Assembly (NCBI GenBank): GCA_001766655.1 | Contig: MJCC01000007.1 | Location: forward strand, 303,275-367,274 | DNA from: Phytomonas francai | Lineage: Eukaryota; Euglenozoa; Kinetoplastea; Trypanosomatida; Trypanosomatidae | DNA: 64,000 nt | Reading direction: 5' to 3' | Shown here: piece by piece, positions 53,459-61,504 of the stretch | How positions within the stretch are numbered: position 1 is the stretch's first letter | Layout of the letters: each line of letters begins with the position of its first letter | The notes under the pieces: model-generated | Told to the model about the DNA's origin: nothing | Database searches by the model: none | What the model saw: the letters and a program-made list of their open reading frames with translations, nothing else | Translations under genes and position numbers: made by a program

Positions 53459-54814
53459 ATGTATTCCAAGCTGCTTTCACCCCTTCTAGGTAATCGTATC
53501 CAGCCTGCACAAAAGTTCCCACAAATCCGCCTTAAAGCTAAGGAACATTATCGTCTAACTCGGCGTCGATGTGGTTTTTTTTCACTTTCTGCTTTCGATG
53601 ACGATAACGTCGACTTTATTCGCCACGAATATCAACCCGGTCAGATCGTCGAAGTTCGCCAGGAGGATCAAAAGCTCCTTGCTCTTGGTGCGTTTGAGCC
53701 GCAGCTAGGTCGAGTAGATATATTTCAGTTATCCATCCAAACTCCCTCGATGATGCTTCCGATGATTAGTGAAGACTTTTTTACCGCCCGGTTAGGCGAC
53801 CTTTGCGAGCGGCGTTCTCAGTATCTCAAGCAGTGCCGTTATACGAATACGTACCGTATGGTAAACGGCGCCGTCGACGGTTTTCCAGGGCTTTTTATTG
53901 ATCATTTCTCGACTAGCTTCCTTCGCGTGATCGCGACCTCGGCGTTCGCGGAGCGTTTACTCCCCGCTGTCTCGGAGTTCCTCCGCGAGCGCCGGGCGGA
54001 GGAGCTTCTTTTAGACTCCCCCACTCTCGGTGATGCGGAGGTGCTGAGCTTTACACGCCCTACCCTTCCTATGCCGGATATCTACGTTGAAGCGGGGGTT
54101 CAGCTGCCATGGCCTCGTTTGAATGAGAACCGGCAGCCGACCCTCGAGAACCGACTTCTGATTAATCCCGCGCACCGCCGTGCGCGTCGCTTATTGCGGG
54201 AAATAAGTGCTGGAAAGCGGGTTTTGTGCGTCAACGATCGAAGCGGCGCCGCCGCGCTCAATGCGGTGATGACGGCAAAGCAGGTGGTCGTCGTGGGCGC
54301 GGATGAATCCGCCTTGGAGGGAACTCGCAAAGCGCTCGTCTTTAACCACGGCGCTGCTATATTCGAACGCTGCGAAACGGTTCAACTGCAAACTCTAGAG
54401 GAGCTTTTTCATTCCTCGTCTTCTTTGGAAATCTCGCCGCCGGAGGTGGTTTTTATTGAATACGATGCAACTTCTCTGGTAACGGCACGGCAGTGGCAAG
54501 AATTTCTTGTCGGAGCGATGACCAAAGGGCTTTTGCGGGTTGGAACTATCTTAATCACCGCACAGGAGGGCCAGCCACTTGGGGTTCCTGATTTGAACGC
54601 GCGAAGAGAACGGCTGCTCGTGCAGAAATCACTCGATTCGGTGGTGTCTTTTAGGGATATGCTCCCGTTGATTATGAATTCCGCCGAGGCTTGCCAGCTC
54701 CGCGCGCGTGTTTTGAGAACTTTTTCCTCTTCGTGGGATTTCCCCACGTTGCCTAAAGACGAGCCTGGCTGTTTCTCACATATTTGCCTTATCGAAGAGC
54801 CGCTTGACAAATAG
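53459..54814 (+). CDS. RlmI-like (PUA + Rossmann) methyltransferase-related protein
   Basis: The product is 451 aa. The layout follows bacterial RlmI/YccW 23S rRNA m5C methyltransferases: a PUA-like domain (about 40-95, with LALGAFEP), then the EEHGR-type bridge TYRMVNGAVDGFPGLFIDHF (family: YRLVHGEADGLPGLVVD), then a Rossmann domain from about 245. In that domain the SAM loop reads LCVNDRSGAAAL instead of a DLF.YTGGFS type, and the DPP segment is replaced by IEYDATS. No catalytic Cys motif is evident. Methyl transfer is therefore doubtful. A second ATG, 4 nt upstream and out of frame (53455), opens a 12-codon frame overlapping the start. An organellar role would be expected from the family's bacterial origin but is unproven. 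Confidence 0.65.
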   Translation: MYSKLLSPLLGNRIQPAQKFPQIRLKAKEHYRLTRRRCGFFSLSAFDDDNVDFIRHEYQPGQIVEVRQEDQKLLALGAFEPQLGRVDIFQLSIQTPSMMLPMISEDFFTARLGDLCERRSQYLKQCRYTNTYRMVNGAVDGFPGLFIDHFSTSFLRVIATSAFAERLLPAVSEFLRERRAEELLLDSPTLGDAEVLSFTRPTLPMPDIYVEAGVQLPWPRLNENRQPTLENRLLINPAHRRARRLLREISAGKRVLCVNDRSGAAALNAVMTAKQVVVVGADESALEGTRKALVFNHGAAIFERCETVQLQTLEELFHSSSSLEISPPEVVFIEYDATSLVTARQWQEFLVGAMTKGLLRVGTILITAQEGQPLGVPDLNARRERLLVQKSLDSVVSFRDMLPLIMNSAEACQLRARVLRTFSSSWDFPTLPKDEPGCFSHICLIEEPLDK

Positions 54815-54909
54815 CGACCTATATGACGATAAAGGTATTGGAAAAGGAGATAAAGAAAGGGTAACTGGGTGGGTGAAGACGTGAAGTCTTTAAATTTGTT
54901 CTTAGATCT

Positions 54910-54924
54910 CCCCCCCCCCCCCCC
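54910..54924. repeat. poly-C run
   Basis: Fifteen consecutive C bases in the intergenic region; a likely site of length variation. Confidence 0.85.
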
Positions 54925-55205
54925 TCCTCTATTCCTTATTTTATTGACACTAACTGATATATCCTTAAAACCTCATGAAATGGGATATATTATTCTATTA
55001 AGGAAGTATAGAGAGAGGTGATTCTGTAAAATGCAGAAGAGCCCAACTTTCGATTTCTTTGAAAGGCAGCATATAGATTCCACGATGGGTGCCGCATTTG
55101 CAAGTATATCTAATAGCAGTCGTTTTTTTTTTTTTGTATGAACACGAACACTACAGGAGGAAATCTGCATTCTTCTCTGTGCTTTGAATTTTATTTGACC
55201 ATCAG

Positions 55206-55258
55206 TCCTGTCTTTACTTCTTTTAGTTGTCGTTTTACTTTTCCCGTTTTGATTCCAG
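55206..55258 (+). promoter_or_regulatory. trans-splice acceptor
   Basis: A long T/C-rich stretch ends in AG at 55257-55258, the best acceptor candidate before the RecQ gene. An internal TTTTAG at about 55221-55226 is an alternative. Confidence 0.5.
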
Positions 55259-55429
55259 AAAAGAATACTATTTTATCAGCTCTATTATTGTACAGGTTAA
55301 TGCTGTATTTTTAGATCGATTGCATTTTAGAGTGTCCTAGAAGAATACCAACAGACGACCGGCGCGAGCGTTTTCCGCCATAGAAGCCCTCACAGGCACC
55401 ACGCGACTGAGTTCGGCGTGGCTGCAGGG

Positions 55430-58400
55430 ATGCCGCAATCGCGCGCCCCCACGCCTCCCCACCCCGAGGACGGTGACCTCGAGGTGATTTCCTTTCTGGC
55501 GCCGCCCACCGCGCTGGCCTGGCCCCGCCCGACCTTTGCGTCGCTCCCGCCGCCCCTCCGCCGCCCCGCGGGGCCCTCCTGCAGGGGCTGCGACAGCCTC
55601 CCCCCTCCCATCTCTTCCTCACCTGTCCCCTCCCCTGTCTCGGCCCCTGTCCCCTCCCCTGTCTCGGCCCCTGTCCCCTCCCCTGTCTCGGCCCCTGTCC
55701 CCTCCCCTGTCTCGGCCCCTGTCCCCTCCCCTGTCTCGGCCCCTGTCCCCCCCCCTGTCTCGGCCCCTGTTCCTTCCGCGGCGGCGGCGGAGGACTGGAC
55801 GCTGCTGCAGGCGCAGCTCGAGGGCCTGCTCGCCGCGGACCCCCTCCGCGCCCCTCCCTCCCCCGTCTGCGCCTTCCTGCTGCGGCGCCACCTCGGCGTC
55901 GCCGGGGGGGCCTTCCGCGCGCGCCAGCAGGAGGCCTGCCTCGCGGCCCTGCGCGGTCGTCACACGCTCGTCGTCTGCCCCACCGGCTGGGGGAAGTCCC
56001 TCTGCTTTCAGCTCCCCATGCTCGTCCACAGGCTCCTCGGGGACGCCCGCCGGCGGGACTGGGAGCGGCGCGCGCGCGCCGCGTCGACCCCGCACGGCGA
56101 GGGCGCCGGGCTGCCGGACCTGCCACCGTGGCTGCAAAGCAAGTTTTGCGTCGTCGTCTCGCCGCTTCTCTCGCTGATGAACGATCAGGTGGCGGCGATT
56201 CGGCGACAGGAGTGTCTGAAGGCGTTTATCTTTTCGTCGAATGTCTCCGCCTCGGCCGAGGCGGAAGCTTTCCGGAAAATCGCCTCTCCCGTTTCCGCGT
56301 ACGATATCATCTTCGTCTCGCCGGAGAAGCTGATTAGCAGTGTTCCTCTACGCACACTGCTGAAGGCGCAAAGGCACCGTCTGGCGATGATCTGCGTGGA
56401 TGAAGCGCACTGCGTTTCGCGATGGGCGTACGACTTTCGACCGTCTTTTTTATATTTGAATCGAATTCTTTCCGAGATCCTTTCAGAGGAGGGGGGTTTG
56501 CCGAAGGAAACGACACATTTTGAAGCAACAGCGGCGAATTCAAATCCGGTTCTCAATATTCCCACGGCGTGTCTATGTCTGACTGCTACCGCCACAAGTC
56601 CTGTTGTGAGGGATCTTAAGAGCATGTTTTCCATTGTTCATACCATTATTCAAAATGATGAATTTCGGAAGAATCTTATTCTGCAGTCTGTGGATTTGCT
56701 GCGTTTGCACTCCATCACGTACGGGCTTAGCTTAGACGAAAAACAGACGAAGGGGCCACCGACGACGCGTACTCTGCAAGAGGCTTTGGTAGACGCGGTC
56801 AAAGAACTACCGAAGCCTTTGATCATCTATGTCCATTCCAGGGCGGATGCAGATGAACTGTCAACGTATTTAGCCTCTAAATTATGTTTAGGAACGACAA
56901 ACGACGACGATGGCATCTCGGCGAAAGGGAAGGCTTCTTGTCAGGTTTTCTCAAAGACCCGGAGGGGTGTCCCTCAAAAGAAGACTTTAGATCATGCGTC
57001 GGAGGGGGATCATTCCCATCTCATTGTCCGTTCCTATCACGCGGGGCTCTCCACGCAGCTGCGTAACTCCACCCAGCGGGGGTTTATTAACGATAAAATT
57101 GACGTTTTAATCGCCACCGTGGCGTTTGGTATGGGTATCGATAAGCGAAACGTGCGTAGCGTTGTGCACGCGTATGCACCGTCTTCGTTGGAGAACTACG
57201 TGCAGGAAATCGGGAGAGCAGGGCGGGACGGAGAGGTGAGTTACTGCCGTATTTTATACAACCCGTTTGATTTTTACACGCTGCGCAGCCGCCTATGGGC
57301 CTCACTGGTTTCTCCACAGGAGTTCCACGCGATCGTGCTGGCAATCCTCTCCAACCCTGTCACCCAGTTCGGCGAGAAGATTATGCTGGTTTCCATCCAA
57401 AAAATCTCACAGCAGCTTTCTATCGCAGAGGAAACGGTGGAGACGGTTCTTTTTATGCTCCTTACGCATAAAGATCCGGAGCTGCGGGGGTCGTTTAAGG
57501 GAATGCGGGGGAGCTGCCCGCTAGGGTATCGCGTGAATCATTCCAAAGACGCGAAAGAGGAGATCACGTACGACTCCTACGCTGTTGGATGCTCAAACTC
57601 CACCACAGCCCCTTCCCCTGCATCCTCGTTTTCATCTCCTTCTTCGCTTCGGAAACGTCCCCGAAAAGGTGGCAGGGCTTCCTCTTCGTACGCGGAGGGG
57701 GGAAGCGGCGCGGTTGTGCACCTTTTAGCTCAGCTTCAAGCGGATGATCCCGTCCTCGATGTGTTTAATCGCCGCGAAATCATAGCGAACCAGGTTGATG
57801 CCGCGAACGAGGTGAAACTGAGCTGGGAAGAGTTTACCTACCGCTGCGCGGATCTCATCGAACACGCAAAGGCACGATTTACTCTAAGCCGTCTTTCCTC
57901 AGCGTATATTATCGAAGTAGGCCCTTGTTTTGGCGACCTTGTTAGCCCTGCAGGGGTGGAAAGAGCTTCGCGGCTTCTTTTCGAAGAGTACGACGCCCGG
58001 TTGAGTGCGCAGGTGGAATCCCTGCGGCATCTTTTTGCCATTCTCCAGCAGCCTTCACACGAGGCGATTTTCCATGCCCTCGAGGAAGATCCCACAGAGG
58101 ACAAAATGACCAATGGCACCTCGCAGCGGCATAGTTCGAGCGCTTTGCCTGCATGGAAGCCGCCGGCGTGCTCACATACCCGCATGGAGGCGGTTTCTAT
58201 CGTTAATAGCTTTGTGGAGGAGAATCGTTCACGGCTAAGCTCCACTTACGAGGCCGCACGGTGCTTGTTGGGGGTGATGCCGAAAAGCCTCATCAAACAC
58301 GGCAAATACGCCGGACAAATTCCTCTTTCTCATAGCTGGTATGTGCACTGCGCATACTTTGGCAAGTTGCGGGAGTTTGACCTACGCTGGGTATTAGCCG

Positions 58401-58462
58401 TTCTCGCCCCTCACAACATAGATGCGACTGTTAAAAACACTCTACACAGCGCCGTCGAGTAG
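55430..58462 (+). CDS. RecQ-family DNA helicase (RECQ4-like candidate)
   Basis: The product is 1,010 aa. RecQ helicases unwind DNA 3' to 5' and act in replication and recombination. Motif I is PTGWGKSLCFQLP (Lys189); then VVSPLLSLMNDQ, FVSPEKL, the DEAH box DEAHCVSRWAYDFRPS (motif II and the RecQ aromatic loop), TATAT (III), YHAGL and IATVAFGMGIDK (V), and QEIGRAGRDG (VI). FRPSFLYLNRIL resembles the RECQ4 version of the loop, so that subfamily is favoured, tentatively. An insert of about 40 residues follows DEAH motifs, and Ser-rich loops interrupt the C-terminal half. The N-terminal 120 residues are Pro-rich and include six PVPSPVSA repeats. The ATG at 55430 is the first in frame; only four codons of open frame precede it. 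Confidence 0.9.
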   Translation: MPQSRAPTPPHPEDGDLEVISFLAPPTALAWPRPTFASLPPPLRRPAGPSCRGCDSLPPPISSSPVPSPVSAPVPSPVSAPVPSPVSAPVPSPVSAPVPSPVSAPVPPPVSAPVPSAAAAEDWTLLQAQLEGLLAADPLRAPPSPVCAFLLRRHLGVAGGAFRARQQEACLAALRGRHTLVVCPTGWGKSLCFQLPMLVHRLLGDARRRDWERRARAASTPHGEGAGLPDLPPWLQSKFCVVVSPLLSLMNDQVAAIRRQECLKAFIFSSNVSASAEAEAFRKIASPVSAYDIIFVSPEKLISSVPLRTLLKAQRHRLAMICVDEAHCVSRWAYDFRPSFLYLNRILSEILSEEGGLPKETTHFEATAANSNPVLNIPTACLCLTATATSPVVRDLKSMFSIVHTIIQNDEFRKNLILQSVDLLRLHSITYGLSLDEKQTKGPPTTRTLQEALVDAVKELPKPLIIYVHSRADADELSTYLASKLCLGTTNDDDGISAKGKASCQVFSKTRRGVPQKKTLDHASEGDHSHLIVRSYHAGLSTQLRNSTQRGFINDKIDVLIATVAFGMGIDKRNVRSVVHAYAPSSLENYVQEIGRAGRDGEVSYCRILYNPFDFYTLRSRLWASLVSPQEFHAIVLAILSNPVTQFGEKIMLVSIQKISQQLSIAEETVETVLFMLLTHKDPELRGSFKGMRGSCPLGYRVNHSKDAKEEITYDSYAVGCSNSTTAPSPASSFSSPSSLRKRPRKGGRASSSYAEGGSGAVVHLLAQLQADDPVLDVFNRREIIANQVDAANEVKLSWEEFTYRCADLIEHAKARFTLSRLSSAYIIEVGPCFGDLVSPAGVERASRLLFEEYDARLSAQVESLRHLFAILQQPSHEAIFHALEEDPTEDKMTNGTSQRHSSSALPAWKPPACSHTRMEAVSIVNSFVEENRSRLSSTYEAARCLLGVMPKSLIKHGKYAGQIPLSHSWYVHCAYFGKLREFDLRWVLAVLAPHNIDATVKNTLHSAVE
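55622..55765 (+). repeat. 24-bp tandem repeat, six units, coding
   Basis: Six copies of a 24-bp unit encoding PVPSPVSA (unit boundaries 55622, 55646, 55670, 55694, 55718, 55742). Units are identical except one T-to-C change in the last, which makes its serine a proline. Each unit contains two related 12-bp halves. A partial copy follows to about 55778. The near-identity suggests recent expansion and probable length variation. Confidence 0.92.
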
Positions 58463-58762
58463 TGGTCATAGCTAGCCCTTAGCTTAAAAGTAAAAAATCC
58501 TATTCCATATATACGTATACATATATATGTATATAAGGTATTGATATTTAACATTTACTACGAATATTTTCTCTCTGTGTAAGCTTTTAATAGCTACCAT
58601 TTTGCATTTGCTGGATTACTCATTTTTGTATGTATGTTTTCTGTTTATTCGAAATTTATTCCGCTTAGGAGCAGTGAATTGGAAATATTCTCACATATTA
58701 TCTCAAACCCCTAGATCAGGCGCGCTTAGATTCACTCTCAGGACATCCCACGTAAAGGGTCA
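58463..58762. other. intergenic region
   Basis: About 300 bp of AT-rich sequence with an alternating AT/GT stretch at about 58506-58535 capable of forming hairpins. No clear acceptor could be fixed; an AG near 58672-58673 follows a T-rich stretch. Confidence 0.4.
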
Positions 58763-60976
58763 ATGATGAGGCGCGCGAGGCCGTGGCTCGGGGCCACCTT
58801 GACTAGTTTCTCTACAACCGATTCTACCCCTAACACTTCGGATGCCGTTTTTGAAAGCATCCCCGTCTATTTGAAGCCGTCCTCGAGCCCGTTTCGAAAG
58901 CCCAGCTTCTACATCCCGCGCATGCGTGAATCCGTGGAGGCGACGGAAGCCAGCAAGGCAATTTTCCGAGTGGACGGGTTAGGCTCGGCGCTCCCGCTTT
59001 TCGCTATCAGCTCGGCATCTTGCGAATACTACTCACTACGGCTTCCTCTGTTAAAGGCGGGATATAAACGACTTTGCACTCCACTGGAAGGGGTGGTTTG
59101 CAATCTTGTATGGACAAAATCGATCTCTTTGCATTCACTTGGAATGTCACCCGCTTCTTCGGCGTCCCCACAGGCGATTTCCAACCTTCTCGCGTCTGGA
59201 AATACCCTCTCACCATACCTAAGGGAACGTTTGAGTATGGCTGCGAAGGATATCGGCTGGGCCTCTCTTTCTCAGGCTCAAAACCCCTATCAACGCTTCA
59301 ACCACTTCCCCGTCAGTCATCAAAATCTTGGCTGCAAGCGGGGGATGGCCGCGAATTTACGCCGTATTCAGCTTCATATCGAAAAGATAAAGGGCGGCCT
59401 TCCGCAGCGTGGGGAAGAGGCCATAGAGGATGCTTTTAGTCCTGGCCGGTCTCACTGCCAAGCTCCTTTATGGATGGGGGATATGTATGACTTTGCACCA
59501 CGAACGTGGGCGTATCCACAGGAAAAAGAAATACTTTTACACCTTTTCAGCTCATCACAGAGCTCGGAGCGGTTTATTTGGAAGCCTGCGCGGGGGAGCT
59601 GCGGGCGGGGGATTTACCTCACGCAGGGCAGGGCCTCAGCGGAGCGTGTGATGGAGGAAATCGACAAGAAGGCCGCTGGAGACCAGCTCGGCGAGCGAAT
59701 CTACCGCCAGTATGTCGTTCAAAAATACATCGATAATCCACTTTTGCTGGATGGGAAAAAGATGGATTTGAGGCTTTACGTCGCCGTCACCTCATACGAT
59801 CCGCTGACGGTGTATTTGCATGATGAGGGACTGGTGCGTCTTGCCGCGGAGCCCTACTCCAACGACGACGACGACGGCAGGACCCCCTTTTCTTCTTCTT
59901 CTTCGAACCTTAACTTGTTGGAAGGTTCAGACATGATAAAGCTGGCGGTAGGCGGCCTATCGGGGGGGTGCACAGATGCGCAGTTCAGAAACCGCTTTCG
60001 TCACCTCACAAACTACTCGATCGGGCGTAAATACCCCGCCTTGAGGCCGCTTTTGCAGGCAGGATCCTTCCCGCATGATCAACCTCACACGGGTGGAATG
60101 GAAACGGGCGCAGGTACACCACCAAACGCCATTCTAGATTTCAATAATCTTCCGGGAGAGGGGCCAACAGGTGAAAAAGTACCCCCTCTTGAGCTAAAAT
60201 GGAGCCTGCAGCGGCTCTGGACATATTTAGATCGCGAGTACGCTGCCAAGGAGGGAGAGGCTGCAGAGAATAGCGTTCCTTCCTCGGCGCCATCTGAGCG
60301 TTTAAAAGAGGAAATTGCATTGGTTATTACGCGGGTTCTGATGTCTGCCAGGCCTATGATTCTCAAAGGCCTTCGTGAGCCATCCAATAGCTCCTCTTCC
60401 CCAGGAACGTCCCGGATGCGCGCGGGAAGGGCTGGCTTTTTTGAGCTCTACGGCTTTGATATCATGCTCGACGAGAACCTAAACCCGAAACTCCTTGAGG
60501 TAAACACGATGCCGTCTTTGGAGAGCAGCTCCGATTTCGACTACGCCGTTAAAAGCAACATCGTGGCGGATTTACTTAATTTATCAATGATGGAGGCCTT
60601 TGAGCGTCCACATGAGGCGCTCAGCCCTTTTGTAAAAAAATCGGATGACCTGCGATCGCCCGACATTGCGGTGAGGCCATATATTCACACTTTAGACAAG
60701 CTTTCCAGGACAGAGGGCGGTGATCAAACTCCTCAAATTTCCTCTGCAGCTCAGCGGAAGGAAATTGCTTCTAAGCTGGCGGATGAGTTCCAGTACGCGC
60801 GGGGGTTTAAGAGGATATTCCCGCCCGTATCTTCTCGGGAGCTCGCTCAGCAGTCTGCTTTTTCATCGAATTATCCTATTCACGCTTCTAGCGGTCACGC
60901 GAAAAGGGATTTAGAAGCCTATGCTGCCCTAGGGCTTTTATCGCAGAATGATGAATGTGCACTTCAATCATCATAG
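58763..60976 (+). CDS. tubulin-tyrosine-ligase-like (TTLL) enzyme, probable tubulin glutamylase
   Basis: The product is 737 aa. TTLL enzymes add glutamate or glycine chains (or tyrosine) to tubulin and are important in axonemes. The ATP-grasp domain spans about residues 265-600: IWKPARGSCGRGIYL, then KKMDLRLYVAVTSYDPLTVYLHDEGLVR, HLTNYSIG, and FELYGFDIMLDENLNPKLLEVNTMPSL. All key ATP/Mg-binding motifs are present, so it should be active. Two Ser-rich inserts and an insert in the region before ELKWSLQRLW lengthen the domain. The N-terminal 200 residues and the last 90 match no domain I know. Which amino acid it adds cannot be told from sequence alone. Two consecutive in-frame ATGs start the gene (58763 and 58766). 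Confidence 0.88.
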   Translation: MMRRARPWLGATLTSFSTTDSTPNTSDAVFESIPVYLKPSSSPFRKPSFYIPRMRESVEATEASKAIFRVDGLGSALPLFAISSASCEYYSLRLPLLKAGYKRLCTPLEGVVCNLVWTKSISLHSLGMSPASSASPQAISNLLASGNTLSPYLRERLSMAAKDIGWASLSQAQNPYQRFNHFPVSHQNLGCKRGMAANLRRIQLHIEKIKGGLPQRGEEAIEDAFSPGRSHCQAPLWMGDMYDFAPRTWAYPQEKEILLHLFSSSQSSERFIWKPARGSCGRGIYLTQGRASAERVMEEIDKKAAGDQLGERIYRQYVVQKYIDNPLLLDGKKMDLRLYVAVTSYDPLTVYLHDEGLVRLAAEPYSNDDDDGRTPFSSSSSNLNLLEGSDMIKLAVGGLSGGCTDAQFRNRFRHLTNYSIGRKYPALRPLLQAGSFPHDQPHTGGMETGAGTPPNAILDFNNLPGEGPTGEKVPPLELKWSLQRLWTYLDREYAAKEGEAAENSVPSSAPSERLKEEIALVITRVLMSARPMILKGLREPSNSSSSPGTSRMRAGRAGFFELYGFDIMLDENLNPKLLEVNTMPSLESSSDFDYAVKSNIVADLLNLSMMEAFERPHEALSPFVKKSDDLRSPDIAVRPYIHTLDKLSRTEGGDQTPQISSAAQRKEIASKLADEFQYARGFKRIFPPVSSRELAQQSAFSSNYPIHASSGHAKRDLEAYAALGLLSQNDECALQSS

Positions 60977-61504
60977 TGGCTATTTGAACTGAAAAGTGCT
61001 CCACTTGGTGGACCATAGGAGAGGGTCTGTGCAATGGTTACCGTTTTTCTATTTCCAGTTAATGATTTTACGAAATCGCCTAAAGGATAATAGACATAGC
61101 AGATGAGAAAAAAGCAGTGCTCCACCTTTAGCTAAGGAACGAAGAGTTAACTTGATACTTATGATCTTTTATTAAATTTACACGAGCGAAAACATAGGGA
61201 ACCTCACTTTGCCTGCATCGTGACGTATCCTAATAGTTTAACATATTAATATCGCTTAATTCACTGCACATCAAGTGTCATATGGTCCTTTTTTTAAAAA
61301 AAACGTTGATGTTTTTCCCGTTAAATAAGGGAAAATATCGTATTTTCCTGCATGAGTTCAAGTGATAACTATGGTACACGATTCATGAAAGATAATTAAT
61401 GCTTTTTTATATCAACTGGTTCAGTATTATATATATATATATATATAATGGTTAACATTTTAATCCTTTCGTTCATTTTACCCCTTCTTTACGTAAAGCT
61501 ATTT
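60977..61504. other. intergenic region
   Basis: AT-rich with an AT dinucleotide run (61429-61447) and T runs. A C/T tract at about 61463-61490 with AG at 61497-61498 would leave a very short UTR (6 nt) before the next ATG. Confidence 0.45.
61429..61447. repeat. (AT)n microsatellite
   Basis: About nine AT units just before the last gene's 5' region. Confidence 0.8.

Larger units (their letters stand above)
54815..55429. other. intergenic region
   Basis: Contains a C15 run (54910-54924) and a poly-T run (55122-55134). A pyrimidine-rich stretch at 55206-55256 ends in CCAG at 55255-55258, the probable acceptor for RecQ (UTR about 170 nt). Confidence 0.5.

Noticed and set aside
55311..56126. 271-codon minus-strand frame over the RecQ N terminus
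   Set aside because: Gly/Arg/Gln repeats are only the reverse reading of the 24-bp minisatellite and GC-rich DNA.
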